Positions 33,334 through 41,653 of a stretch of DNA of 64,000 bases are shown here, one piece after another. Within the stretch, counting starts at the first letter, position 1, and each line of letters begins with the position of its first letter. Source of the stretch: Candidatus Defluviibacillus avedoerensis (GTDB lineage: Bacteria > Pseudomonadota > Gammaproteobacteria > Burkholderiales > Burkholderiaceae_C); NCBI GenBank assembly GCA_016703665.1, contig JADJBS010000001.1:124001-188000 (forward strand), written 5' to 3'. The translations under genes were made by a program, and so were the position numbers. The notes beneath the pieces are model-generated. The model ran no database searches, had not been told where the DNA came from, and saw only the letters and a program-made list of their open reading frames with translations.

Positions 33334-36161
33334 AGGTTGGAGCCCAGTAGGCGTAGCACTTCGGCGACATCCACTCCCTTGCGTTTAGCCAAGTCTTTGA
33401 CCTGATCGTCGCCGATGCGGCCGACATTGAAGTAAGTCGCCTCTGGGTGGCTTAAATAAAAACCGCTGACGCTGGCCGCAGGTGTCATGGCCATGCTTTC
33501 CGTCAGGCCCATGCCAATTTCCTCACATTGAAGCAGACGGAACATCTCGCGCTTGACACTGTGGTCGGGACATGCGGGATAGCCGGGTGCCGGACGGATG
33601 CCGCGGTACTTTTCAGCGATCAGCGCGGTCGCATCCAACACCTCCTCTGGGGCGTATCCCCATAGGTCGCGACGCACTCGTTCGTGCAGGCATTCAGCCA
33701 GGGCTTCGGCGAGTCGATCTGCCAGGGCTTTGAACATGATGGCTGAATAGTCGTCGTGAGCATCAACAAAGGCTTTTTCGCGCGCCTCACCGCCCAGGCC
33801 TGTGGTAACTGAAAACATGCCTATAAAATCCGCCTTATGGCTTACTGCATCTATGTTGTTTGCTACGGTTTTTGGTGCGATAAAATCAGCCAAACAGCGG
33901 CTAGGGCGCATCACATCCTGCCCACTGGCATCGGGCACGGCCTGTTTTTCGGTCTGTTGACGAAGGCCATGCCATGTCATGGCGGTCTGGCTGCGGCTGT
34001 TGTCGGTGTACAGCTCGATGTCATCGTCGTTGACCGTGTTGGCAGGGTAAAAACCCAGCACCGCGTTGGCTGTCAACCAGCGGCCATCGATGATTCGCTT
34101 GAGCAAGGCTTGCCCATCGGCGAACACCTTGGTAGCTTCGACACCCACCACGTCATCTGTCAGGATGGCGGGGTACGCGCCTGCCAAGTCCCAGGTCTGG
34201 AAGAACGGGCTCCAGTCGATGTAACGCGCAATTTCGCCCAAATCAAAGTTCTTGAACACGCGCCGACCAATGAATTTAGGCGCGGGTGGTGTGTAGCTGG
34301 ACCAGTCAAGCGGGGCCTTATTGGCACGCGCTTTGGTCAACGGCCACAACGGCGTTTGTTTCTTATTGGCGTGCTGAACACGTACCTTAGCGTAGTCAGC
34401 ATTGACCTCGTTGATGTATTGCGCCGCTTGCTCACCTAAAAGACTTTGCGCCACATTCACACTGCGCGACGCGTCGGGTACATAGACCACAGGGCCATCG
34501 TAATGTGGTGCAATTTTGACCGCCGTGTGCACCCGGCTGGTGGTGGCGCCGCCGATCAGCAGGGGCATCTTGCGGGTCTGGAAATACGGGTCCTTCTGCA
34601 TTTCGGCAGCCACGTACTGCATCTCTTCCAGGCTGGGGGTAATCAAACCTGACAGGCCAATGATGTCAGCGCCCTCCTCTTTGGCTTTGGCCAGGATTTC
34701 GTGTGCAGGCACCATCACGCCCATGTTGACGACGTCGTAGTTGTTGCACTGCAAGACCACGGTGACGATGTTTTTTCCAATGTCGTGCACATCGCCTTTG
34801 ACGGTGGCCATGACGATCTTGCCTTTGGCTTTGACGTCTTCACCGGCAGCAGCCTGCTGGCGCTTTTCTTCCTCGATGTAGGGAATAAGGTGGGCCACGG
34901 CCTGCTTCATCACGCGAGCGCTTTTGACCACCTGCGGCAGGAACATTTTGCCCTGCCCGAACAAGTCCCCCACGATGTTCATGCCGTCCATCAAGGGGCC
35001 TTCGATCACATGCAGAGGGCGACCACCTTTGGCCAGAATCTCGCGGTAGGCCTCTTCGGTGTCGAAAGCGATGAACTCGGTGATGCCGTGCACCAGTGCG
35101 TGGCTCAGCCGCTGTGCCACGGCAACCGACTGCTCAGCCGTGCCGCGCCAGTCGTTGCGACGGCTTTCATCCTTGGCTGCGCCCTTGGCGCCTTCGGCGG
35201 CTTCGATCAGACGCTCACTTGGCGTCAGCGGTAGCTCGCCCGGCTTGTAGACGGGCGTTCTGTTAAGCACCACATCTTCTACGCGCTCGCGAAGCACGGC
35301 TTCCACATCGTCATACACGCCCACCATGCCGGCGTTGACGATGCCCATGTCCATGCCCGCGGCAATCGCGTGAAAGAGAAACACTGTGTGGATCGCCTCG
35401 CGAACCGGGTCGTTTCCCCGAAAGCTGAAGGACACATTGCTCACGCCACCCGAGACTTTTGCCCCCGGCAGGTTTTGCTTGATCCAGCGCGTGGCCTCAA
35501 TAAAATCCACGGCATAGTTGTTGTGTTCGTCAATGCCTGTGGCAATTGCGAAGATGTTGGGGTCAAAAATGATGTCTTCTGGCGGGAAGTCCACCTCGTC
35601 TACCAGCAACCGGTAAGCACGCTCGCAGATTTCGATCTTGCGCTGGTAGGTGTCGGCTTGGCCTTTTTCGTCAAAGGCCATGACCACGGTGGCCGCGCCG
35701 TAGCGCTTGAGCAGCTTGGCTTGGCGCAGGAAGGGCTCGATGCCTTCTTTCATGGAGATGGAGTTCACCACTGCTTTACCTTGCACGCAGCGCAGTCCCG
35801 CCTCAATGACATCCCACTTGGACGAGTCAATCATGATCGGCACCCGGGCAATGTCGGGCTCACCCGCGATCAAATTTAAGAACCGAACCATGGCTGCCTT
35901 GCTGTCCAGCATGGCCTCATCCATGTTGATGTCAATGATTTGGGCGCCGTTTTCCACCTGTTGACGGGCCACGGCCAACGCCTGCTCAAACTCGCCGTTC
36001 AAAATCATGCGGGCAAAGGCTTTGGAGCCGGTCACGTTGGTGCGGTCTCCAATATTGACAAACAGACTGCCAGCGCCAATCTGCACAGGCTCCAGCCCTG
36101 ACAGTTGCATGGGCGGCGGAACAGCGCGCGGATTTTCAGAAATACCGGAAGATAGGGACAT
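33330..36161 (-). CDS. metH: Cobalamin-dependent methionine synthase, large half (folate, B12 and activation domains)
   Basis: This half (943 residues) lacks the homocysteine-binding barrel, which is encoded by a separate gene at 40542. In order it has the methyltetrahydrofolate-binding domain (SLFVNIGDRTNVTGSKAF), the cobalamin cap, the B12-binding Rossmann domain with the lower-ligand histidine in GDVHDIGKN (about residue 458), and the SAM-dependent reactivation domain (GIRPAPGYPACPDH). Near residue 767 the activation domain has an insert of about nine residues (TVANNIDAVSH) compared with Escherichia coli. ATG 36161 has the Shine-Dalgarno AGGTGAG; an SAH riboswitch occupies the leader. Confidence 0.96.
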   Translation of the reverse strand: MSLSSGISENPRAVPPPMQLSGLEPVQIGAGSLFVNIGDRTNVTGSKAFARMILNGEFEQALAVARQQVENGAQIIDINMDEAMLDSKAAMVRFLNLIAGEPDIARVPIMIDSSKWDVIEAGLRCVQGKAVVNSISMKEGIEPFLRQAKLLKRYGAATVVMAFDEKGQADTYQRKIEICERAYRLLVDEVDFPPEDIIFDPNIFAIATGIDEHNNYAVDFIEATRWIKQNLPGAKVSGGVSNVSFSFRGNDPVREAIHTVFLFHAIAAGMDMGIVNAGMVGVYDDVEAVLRERVEDVVLNRTPVYKPGELPLTPSERLIEAAEGAKGAAKDESRRNDWRGTAEQSVAVAQRLSHALVHGITEFIAFDTEEAYREILAKGGRPLHVIEGPLMDGMNIVGDLFGQGKMFLPQVVKSARVMKQAVAHLIPYIEEEKRQQAAAGEDVKAKGKIVMATVKGDVHDIGKNIVTVVLQCNNYDVVNMGVMVPAHEILAKAKEEGADIIGLSGLITPSLEEMQYVAAEMQKDPYFQTRKMPLLIGGATTSRVHTAVKIAPHYDGPVVYVPDASRSVNVAQSLLGEQAAQYINEVNADYAKVRVQHANKKQTPLWPLTKARANKAPLDWSSYTPPAPKFIGRRVFKNFDLGEIARYIDWSPFFQTWDLAGAYPAILTDDVVGVEATKVFADGQALLKRIIDGRWLTANAVLGFYPANTVNDDDIELYTDNSRSQTAMTWHGLRQQTEKQAVPDASGQDVMRPSRCLADFIAPKTVANNIDAVSHKADFIGMFSVTTGLGGEAREKAFVDAHDDYSAIMFKALADRLAEALAECLHERVRRDLWGYAPEEVLDATALIAEKYRGIRPAPGYPACPDHSVKREMFRLLQCEEIGMGLTESMAMTPAASVSGFYLSHPEATYFNVGRIGDDQVKDLAKRKGVDVAEVLRLLGSNL

Positions 36162-36190
36162 ACAGCTCACCTGGGGGAAATACACAAATC

Positions 36191-36320
36191 AGGCAAGCGT
36201 CGTTAGGGAGTTGGTCGAATTAAATGCGGCCAACTGATAGAACCCAAGCCTGACACTCGTCAAAAGGTGTTCTGAAACGAGAACACCCTGGTAACAACTG
36301 CTGCAACGCTTCTCGGGTTA
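36191..36320 (-). promoter_or_regulatory. S-adenosylhomocysteine (SAH) riboswitch upstream of metH
   Basis: On the minus strand ACCCGAG (P1 5' side, about 36318-36312) is followed by AAGCGTTGCAGC, a P2 hairpin GGTGTTCT/AGAACACC, CAGG, the P1 3' side CTTGGGT, a hairpin AGTTGG/CCAACT, and AACGACGCTT (36205-36196). CGCTT pairs back with AAGCG as the P4 pseudoknot. The order, the GCGnTGC core and the AACGnCGCT tail match the SAH (ahcY-motif) aptamer, which turns expression on when SAH accumulates. It lies 30 bases before the metH start, so it probably acts on translation initiation or early transcription. Confidence 0.9.
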
Positions 36321-36372
36321 GACGAATTTTAATGCTTGTGGTCTACTCTTACTTTTGCACGCCTTAAGACCC

Positions 36373-36957
36373 ATGTTCCAGAAGCTCTTCAACAAAATGA
36401 CGCCAGGCTTCGTGGAGGCCGAAAAGGGAGATACTGCGGGGTCACCCAGTGCGACCTTGGCTGCCCGCATGCTGACAGCGCCCTCTGCGCTGATGCAGTT
36501 GAGCCTGGACGAGGCCAAGGTGGTTGTGGAGTACATGAGGCCCCAAATCATCGCCGAAGGCACGATGTTCATCCGCGAAGGCGAGGCCAAAGACATTGGG
36601 TTCATGGTCTTGGTTCTGGACGGCGAGGTGACGGTTGAAAACATCGTGGTCAGTCGAGTGTCCCCGATTACGCTGACGGTATTGGGTCCCGGTAGCATGC
36701 ACGGTGAACTGGGGCTGATTGATGGTCAGCCGCGTTCTGCTTCGTGTACTGCCAGTACCAAGCTGCGCTGTGCCATCCTGACCCGCGAAGCCATGGAAGA
36801 ACTGCTCAAAGACCACCCCAAGATTGGCGCCAAGTTGATGATGGCCATTGCCATGCGAATTGGCGACCGACTGCGGGACAACACCGAAAAGCTCAAGAAA
36901 TACGTGCAGCTCACCAAGACCATGCAGCAGGAAATCGACCGTTTGATGCCAGGTTGA
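36373..36957 (+). CDS. Stand-alone cyclic-nucleotide-binding protein (no DNA-binding domain)
   Basis: A cytoplasmic protein of 194 residues with a single Crp-like cNMP-binding beta-roll. The phosphate-binding cassette HGELGLIDGQPRSASC keeps the glutamate (ribose) and arginine (phosphate) that contact cAMP or cGMP. No winged helix follows; the C terminus is a helical coiled segment (GDRLRDNTEKLKKYVQLTK). It therefore probably relays a cyclic nucleotide to a protein partner rather than to DNA. The neighbours FecR, OmpA and a CHASE2 cyclase make a plausible signalling set. ATG 36373 starts MFQKLFNKM. Confidence 0.88.
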   Translation: MFQKLFNKMTPGFVEAEKGDTAGSPSATLAARMLTAPSALMQLSLDEAKVVVEYMRPQIIAEGTMFIREGEAKDIGFMVLVLDGEVTVENIVVSRVSPITLTVLGPGSMHGELGLIDGQPRSASCTASTKLRCAILTREAMEELLKDHPKIGAKLMMAIAMRIGDRLRDNTEKLKKYVQLTKTMQQEIDRLMPG

Positions 36958-36987
36958 TACCTATCCTTGGTGAAGTTTGTGACTTAT

Positions 36988-37024
36988 CCCTCACTTTTGA
37001 GGGGTTTACCTGCGCTTCTATAAT
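36988..37024 (+). promoter_or_regulatory. Probable sigma-70 promoter of the FecR-OmpA pair with overlapping palindrome
   Basis: TATAAT at 37019-37024 is preceded, with 16 bases between, by TTGAGG at 36997-37002. A perfect inverted repeat CCCTCA-cttt-TGAGGG (36988-37003) covers the -35 element and could be an operator, or a weak hairpin at the end of the cNMP gene; no U run follows it. The pair starts at ATG 37083. Confidence 0.55.
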
Positions 37025-37082
37025 TTGCATGACGGAGAAATTCAGGCCTGAACTTCCGTTGACCAAGCAAGAAGGAACCGTA

Positions 37083-37619
37083 ATGACTCACCATCGATTC
37101 GCTTTGGCGATCAGTTTTGTGTGTGCGTCATCCTTGGCGCAAGACAACAGTTTTCCGCGTCTGCGGGCCAGTACGCAACTGGCTTTGAACAATCCGGTGC
37201 TCCCTGCTGACCAGGCTACCGAACCGGTCGGACATGTCAAAACAGTGACCGGTGTGGCCCAGGTGATCACAAACGGCAAGTCTGTCAAGGCACTTTTGGG
37301 CACCCCGATCATGCAGGGTAGCGTGCTCAAGACTGGCGCAGACAGCAGTCTTGGTGTCTCTTTTAAAGACAGCACCATCATGTCATTTGGACCGATGACA
37401 GAGCTTACAGTGACCGAGTACTTGTATTCACCTGCTGACGGAAAGCTTAAATTTGGATCAAAACTCACCCGTGGCACGCTCAATTACGTGTCGGGCGTTA
37501 TTGCCAAGCTTAAGCCCGATGGCGTGACTGTAACCACCCCAACAGGCCTGATTGGCGTGCGCGGCACCCATTTTGTTGCGAAGGTGGACCCTGTCGATGC
37601 GGAAGGCACCTCAGAATGA
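37083..37619 (+). CDS. Secreted FecR-domain protein
   Basis: A 178-residue exported protein: signal peptide MTHHRFALAISFVCASSLAQ, then a FecR domain (VGHVKTVTGVAQVI, LLGTPIMQGSVLKTGADSSLGVSFKDST, TPTGLIGVRGTHFVAKV). Unlike true FecR it has no anti-sigma N-terminal region or membrane anchor, so it is periplasmic. The start ATG 37083 follows AAGGAACC. It overlaps the OmpA lipoprotein gene (ATGA). FecR-plus-OmpA pairs next to CHASE2 cyclases recur in Betaproteobacteria, where they may sense the envelope; the exact role is unknown. Confidence 0.86.
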   Translation: MTHHRFALAISFVCASSLAQDNSFPRLRASTQLALNNPVLPADQATEPVGHVKTVTGVAQVITNGKSVKALLGTPIMQGSVLKTGADSSLGVSFKDSTIMSFGPMTELTVTEYLYSPADGKLKFGSKLTRGTLNYVSGVIAKLKPDGVTVTTPTGLIGVRGTHFVAKVDPVDAEGTSE

Positions 37620-38254
37620 CGGACGCATGCACACCTCAACGTGTTTCCCTTTCCATTGGATGGGTTTTCTCGGCTTTGGTGATGGCGGGGTGCGCGTCCC
37701 CACAAGTGCCTGAACCGCCACCAGGCCCTCGTAATTACGTGGTGTTGTTGCCAGAAGACAGTGGCGCTTTGGGCAAGGTTTTTGTGAAGAGCGATAAAGG
37801 TGAACAAACCTTGGATCAGGCACGCCAAGGCGCTTTGATCAGTGGTGAATCAGCACCTTTTTCGGTTTCAGCCGAGCAGCTAAAGCGTGATTTTGGTTCA
37901 GCCATGGCGGCGAGTCCGCACCTGCCTGTACGCTATTACCTGTATTTTGAAACGGGGGGGGCTCGCTTGACCGCAGAGTCACAGGCACTGATTGCGACTG
38001 TCCTGACCAAAATTGCAGAAAGGGACAATCCTGATGTTTCTGTGATAGGCCACTCCGACACAGTCGGCAAAGCCGAGGCCAACGCGGTGCTGGCTTACCA
38101 GCGAGCGAGCACGATTGCAAATCTGCTCCGTGAAAAAGGCATGCAAGCAGCAACGCTTTCTATTGAATCACATGGAGAAAGCAATTTACTGGTGCCCACA
38201 CCGGACGAGGCCCCCGAGCCTCGAAACCGCCGGGTTGAAATCACCATCCGGTAA
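37616..38254 (+). CDS. OmpA-family peptidoglycan-associated lipoprotein
   Basis: A lipoprotein of 212 residues with a signal ending in the lipobox LVMAGCAS (lipidated cysteine about residue 26), a proline-rich linker and a C-terminal OmpA domain (YLYFETGGARLTAES, VIGHSDTVGKAEANAVLAYQRA, ESHGESN, PRNRRVEITI). It should bind peptidoglycan non-covalently from a membrane anchor. It is translationally coupled to the FecR-domain gene and convergent with the CHASE2 cyclase, 51 bases away. Confidence 0.9.
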   Translation: MTDACTPQRVSLSIGWVFSALVMAGCASPQVPEPPPGPRNYVVLLPEDSGALGKVFVKSDKGEQTLDQARQGALISGESAPFSVSAEQLKRDFGSAMAASPHLPVRYYLYFETGGARLTAESQALIATVLTKIAERDNPDVSVIGHSDTVGKAEANAVLAYQRASTIANLLREKGMQAATLSIESHGESNLLVPTPDEAPEPRNRRVEITIR

Positions 38255-38305
38255 ATTCAATTCCTCCGCTTTGCACGCTGCGTAAGGCAGCTTTCCTGCC
38301 CCAAC

Positions 38306-40519
38306 TTATTTCTCTGCCATGACGATTTCATCGCCTAACTCGCCCCGGTCAAGGCGGTCAAGGTGCAGGCGGATCAGCGGGTCATCCGGGTAAAGCTTTG
38401 CCAGCCGGGTCAGTTCCAACTGGGTCGGCCCGGAGGCTGTGCCATTCACACGTTGGTCAACCAACCGGGCGTAGACATCACAGTATTCATTCAAAGGCGC
38501 TCTCATAATGGTGTCGCCGGACGTGACAGGTTCGTAAACCATCAAAGGCTGCTTCTTTCCCTTGAGCACCAAACGTCCGACAGGCCGGGCTACCATGTTC
38601 GAGCACCCCTGGTAAACCACCTCGGACACGCAAATCCAGGTTCCTAAATGCTTGTTGACACTCTCGAGCCGCGCAGCTGTGTTCACGGGATCACCCAGAG
38701 CCCGGTAATCGAACATGGTGCTGCCACCGAAATTGCCCACGATCACTTCACCTGCATGTACCCCAATGCGGGTATTGCCAAAAGACACCCCACTGGCCTG
38801 CAAGTCAGATGCGTATTTGCGGGAAAACGCATGCATCTCCATGGCACAGTTAAAGGCGCGCTGCATGTGGTCTTCCTGAATCACCGGTGCCGAAAACACC
38901 ACCGCCACGGCGTCGCCCATGATGCGGTCCAACGTACCTTCGTGCTTGAAGGCAATGGACACCATGCCGTCCAGGTAAGCGTTCAGAGAACTGACTGCGG
39001 CACCTGGGTCCATGCTTTCCATCAAGCCAGTGAACCCCTTCAGATCGGTAAAAATAAAACTGCAAGTCTGACGTGCGCCACCCAATTTGAGTCGCTCGGG
39101 GTGCTTGACTAGAAAGTCCACCTTATTGGGTGACACATAGCGTGAGAAGGCTTTGGTCACCCAACGCTGTTGACGTTCACTGCGGAAATGATGCACCAGA
39201 CTGCACACCACAAAGCTGGCCAATACGACGAGTGACGGTGTCAGAGGGTCCAGCAATAACTGAAACTGGGAAAAGCTCAGCCACCCAAAGGAAAACACCA
39301 TCGCCATAGCTAGCAGGGACAACGTGGCCGCCCGCAAGGCCCTGGCATTGAGTGCCAGCACTCCCACGGCTAAGCCGGCTATCAGGGCTACAAGGACCTC
39401 CATACTCTGCGTCCAGCCAGGCCGGACCAACTGCCTGCCAGACAGCATTTGCTCCAGCGCCTGGGCATGAACCTCGACGCCCGGGATGACGTTGCCCAAG
39501 GGGCTGAAGCGCAAATCCATCAACCCCTGTGCCGACGTGCCTACGAGTAGCAAGTTGCCTTCCAGCTCAGTCCGCGGCACCTGCCCGGCCAGAACTTTCC
39601 AGGCACTCAGGTAGCGGGCTGGGTGAGGGGACGCGTAGTGAACCCAAACTTCCCCCTTTTCCGTTGTCGGCACAGACAAGCCACCAATTCGCACTTCACG
39701 CATGCCCCGGCTTTCTTCGGGTGTCACCTGTTCGGAGGTGAGAATCACGTTACGCTCCCCCTGAGCAACGCGCAGCAGCTCGGTCGTGAATGACGGCACG
39801 GGCTGGTCAATAAAACGCAACACCAGGGGAACGCGACGCAGGACACCGTCGTCGTCTGGCACAAAGTTCAGCGCCCCGTTGCCTGCAGCGGCATGTTGCA
39901 CTGGCGGCAGTGACGCAATCGCGCGGTTGAAACGGCTGAGCCAAGGCAGAGCCGAAGGGCCCTTTTGTGCGAACTGGACCTTCATCTCCGGCAGAAGTCC
40001 GGGCTCGTTTTGCTGGGACAAGGCAAAACCCAACACCACACCCCCACCCGCAACTGCCTTGCGCAAAATTTCGTCGTGGTCGGGCAATTGCAGGATTCTG
40101 TCTCTCAGCACACGGGTGTCATCCCCAGGTTTGTCGCCAAACCACATGGGCACCATGGATTGAGGCGAGGTACGGTCCGTCTCCGAAAAAACCACATCAA
40201 ACCCGATGGCAATTGCGCCAGCTTGTTGCACCGACTCAACCAATTCTGCAATCCGGGTTCGGGGCCAGGGCCATTGGCCCAAGCGCTGAATGCTGTCTTC
40301 GTCAATATCAATGATGCGCACCGGCGCATCAGTGGGCACGCGCGGGCGCCAGCGCTGGTATTGGTCAAAAATGCTGTTGCGAAGTCCTTGCATGGGCAGC
40401 GGGTCCCACACCATCAAGGTAAGCCCCATCCCCACCACCAAAATAGGGATCATGGCAGTGCCCAGCATTTGAATCAGCTTGTCCAGACGAAGGAGTCTGG
40501 CAATGGCGTGCGCTTGCAT
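38306..40519 (-). CDS. CHASE2-domain membrane adenylate/guanylate cyclase
   Basis: A 737-residue membrane protein: an N-terminal helix, a large periplasmic CHASE2 sensor (VRIIDIDEDSIQRLGQWPWPR, about residues 45-340), three helices (about 350-430) and a class III cyclase domain. Both metal-binding aspartates are present (FTDLKGFT near 493 and MGDAVAVVF near 534), as are the transition-state residues in GDPVNTAARLES. The purine-selecting lysine is replaced by arginine (LDRIMGD) and the second purine position also looks like arginine (DYRALGD), so the product (cAMP or cGMP) is uncertain. It follows metH1 by 22 bases and faces the cNMP-FecR-OmpA genes. Confidence 0.92.
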   Translation of the reverse strand: MQAHAIARLLRLDKLIQMLGTAMIPILVVGMGLTLMVWDPLPMQGLRNSIFDQYQRWRPRVPTDAPVRIIDIDEDSIQRLGQWPWPRTRIAELVESVQQAGAIAIGFDVVFSETDRTSPQSMVPMWFGDKPGDDTRVLRDRILQLPDHDEILRKAVAGGGVVLGFALSQQNEPGLLPEMKVQFAQKGPSALPWLSRFNRAIASLPPVQHAAAGNGALNFVPDDDGVLRRVPLVLRFIDQPVPSFTTELLRVAQGERNVILTSEQVTPEESRGMREVRIGGLSVPTTEKGEVWVHYASPHPARYLSAWKVLAGQVPRTELEGNLLLVGTSAQGLMDLRFSPLGNVIPGVEVHAQALEQMLSGRQLVRPGWTQSMEVLVALIAGLAVGVLALNARALRAATLSLLAMAMVFSFGWLSFSQFQLLLDPLTPSLVVLASFVVCSLVHHFRSERQQRWVTKAFSRYVSPNKVDFLVKHPERLKLGGARQTCSFIFTDLKGFTGLMESMDPGAAVSSLNAYLDGMVSIAFKHEGTLDRIMGDAVAVVFSAPVIQEDHMQRAFNCAMEMHAFSRKYASDLQASGVSFGNTRIGVHAGEVIVGNFGGSTMFDYRALGDPVNTAARLESVNKHLGTWICVSEVVYQGCSNMVARPVGRLVLKGKKQPLMVYEPVTSGDTIMRAPLNEYCDVYARLVDQRVNGTASGPTQLELTRLAKLYPDDPLIRLHLDRLDRGELGDEIVMAEK

Positions 40520-40541
40520 GCTGGCTCTTCAGATTGGGGGG

Positions 40542-41585
40542 TCAGGCGGCTTCAGCATAAAAAAAAGACGTCGGTTTGCGCGCCGCCAATAGGTGCACTG
40601 CATGCCCGATGGCGGCAATGTGGTCTGGCGTCGTGCCGCAGCACCCCCCCACGATGTTGACCAAGCCTTCCGCAGCAAATTCATGCAGCAACTTCGCCGT
40701 GACTTCCGGCGTCTCGTCAAAACCGGTTTCGGCCATGGGGTTGGGTAAACCCGCGTTGGGGTAGCAGCTGATGAAAGTGTCACCTGCCACCCGACTCAGC
40801 TCCTGGATATAGGGTCGCATCACCGCAGCACCCAGTGCGCAGTTCAGGCCAATCGCCAGAGGCCTGGCGTGGCGTACGCTGTACCAGAAGGCGGTGACCG
40901 TTTGGCCACTCAATATGCGCCCTGACGCATCGGTTACTGTGCCACTGATGATCAGTGGCAGGCGTTCGCCAGAGGCTTCAAAAAACTCTTCAATCGCAAA
41001 CAGGGCCGCCTTGGCGTTCAAGGTGTCGAAAATGGTCTCTACCAGTAGCACGTCGGCACCGCCCTCCACCAGACCTTCCACCTGTTCATAGTAGGCTGCA
41101 CGCAGCTCTTCAAAGTTGACATTGCGGGCACCGGGGTCGTTCACATCGGGGCTGATGCTGGCGGTCTTCGGGGTCGGGCCAAGTGCACCAACCACGTAGC
41201 GTGGGCGCTCGGGGGTGGAGAATTTGTCGCAGGCAGTACGTGCTATTCTGGCTGAGGCCACATTCATCTCTCTGGCCAAGTGCGCCATGTCGTAATCGGC
41301 TTGTGCCACGCTGGTGGCTCCGAATGTATTGGTTTCGATCATGTCGGCGCCAGCGGCGAGATATTTTTCATGAATGTCGGAGATCACGTCCGGGCGCGTC
41401 AAGGACAACAACTCGTTGTTGCCTTTGACATCTTTATGAAAGTCCTTGAAGCGCTCTCCACGAAACTGGGCTTCGGTGAGTTTGAATCTTTGGACCATGG
41501 TGCCCATGGCGCCGTCGAGGACCATGATGCGCTGTGCCAGGGTGGCCGCAAGGGACATAGCCCGGGTATAGATGAGTGGCTTCAT
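40542..41585 (-). CDS. metH1: Homocysteine-binding half of split methionine synthase
   Basis: This 347-residue protein is the homocysteine/zinc TIM-barrel equivalent to the first third of MetH. VLDGAMGTMVQR is the start of the barrel, and the three zinc-binding cysteines are in IGLNCALGA (about residue 245) and VGGCCGTTP (about 313), at the same positions as in the fused enzyme. ATG 41585 begins MKPLIYTRA; a longer frame upstream is not homologous. It must work in trans with the large half at 33330-36161, yet the two are separated by four signalling genes, and no riboswitch precedes this half. Confidence 0.92.
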   Translation of the reverse strand: MKPLIYTRAMSLAATLAQRIMVLDGAMGTMVQRFKLTEAQFRGERFKDFHKDVKGNNELLSLTRPDVISDIHEKYLAAGADMIETNTFGATSVAQADYDMAHLAREMNVASARIARTACDKFSTPERPRYVVGALGPTPKTASISPDVNDPGARNVNFEELRAAYYEQVEGLVEGGADVLLVETIFDTLNAKAALFAIEEFFEASGERLPLIISGTVTDASGRILSGQTVTAFWYSVRHARPLAIGLNCALGAAVMRPYIQELSRVAGDTFISCYPNAGLPNPMAETGFDETPEVTAKLLHEFAAEGLVNIVGGCCGTTPDHIAAIGHAVHLLAARKPTSFFYAEAA

Positions 41586-41653
41586 GCCGCCATTGTAGAA
41601 AGTCCGGCGCCGAGGCCCTCGCTCTCGTAAAGGCATGCCCGACAATAGCCACC

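Noticed and set aside
38255..38305. Terminator between the OmpA lipoprotein gene and the cyclase
   Set aside because: Only five-base stems (GCTGC/GCAGC, GGCAG/CTGCC) without a proper U run are present.
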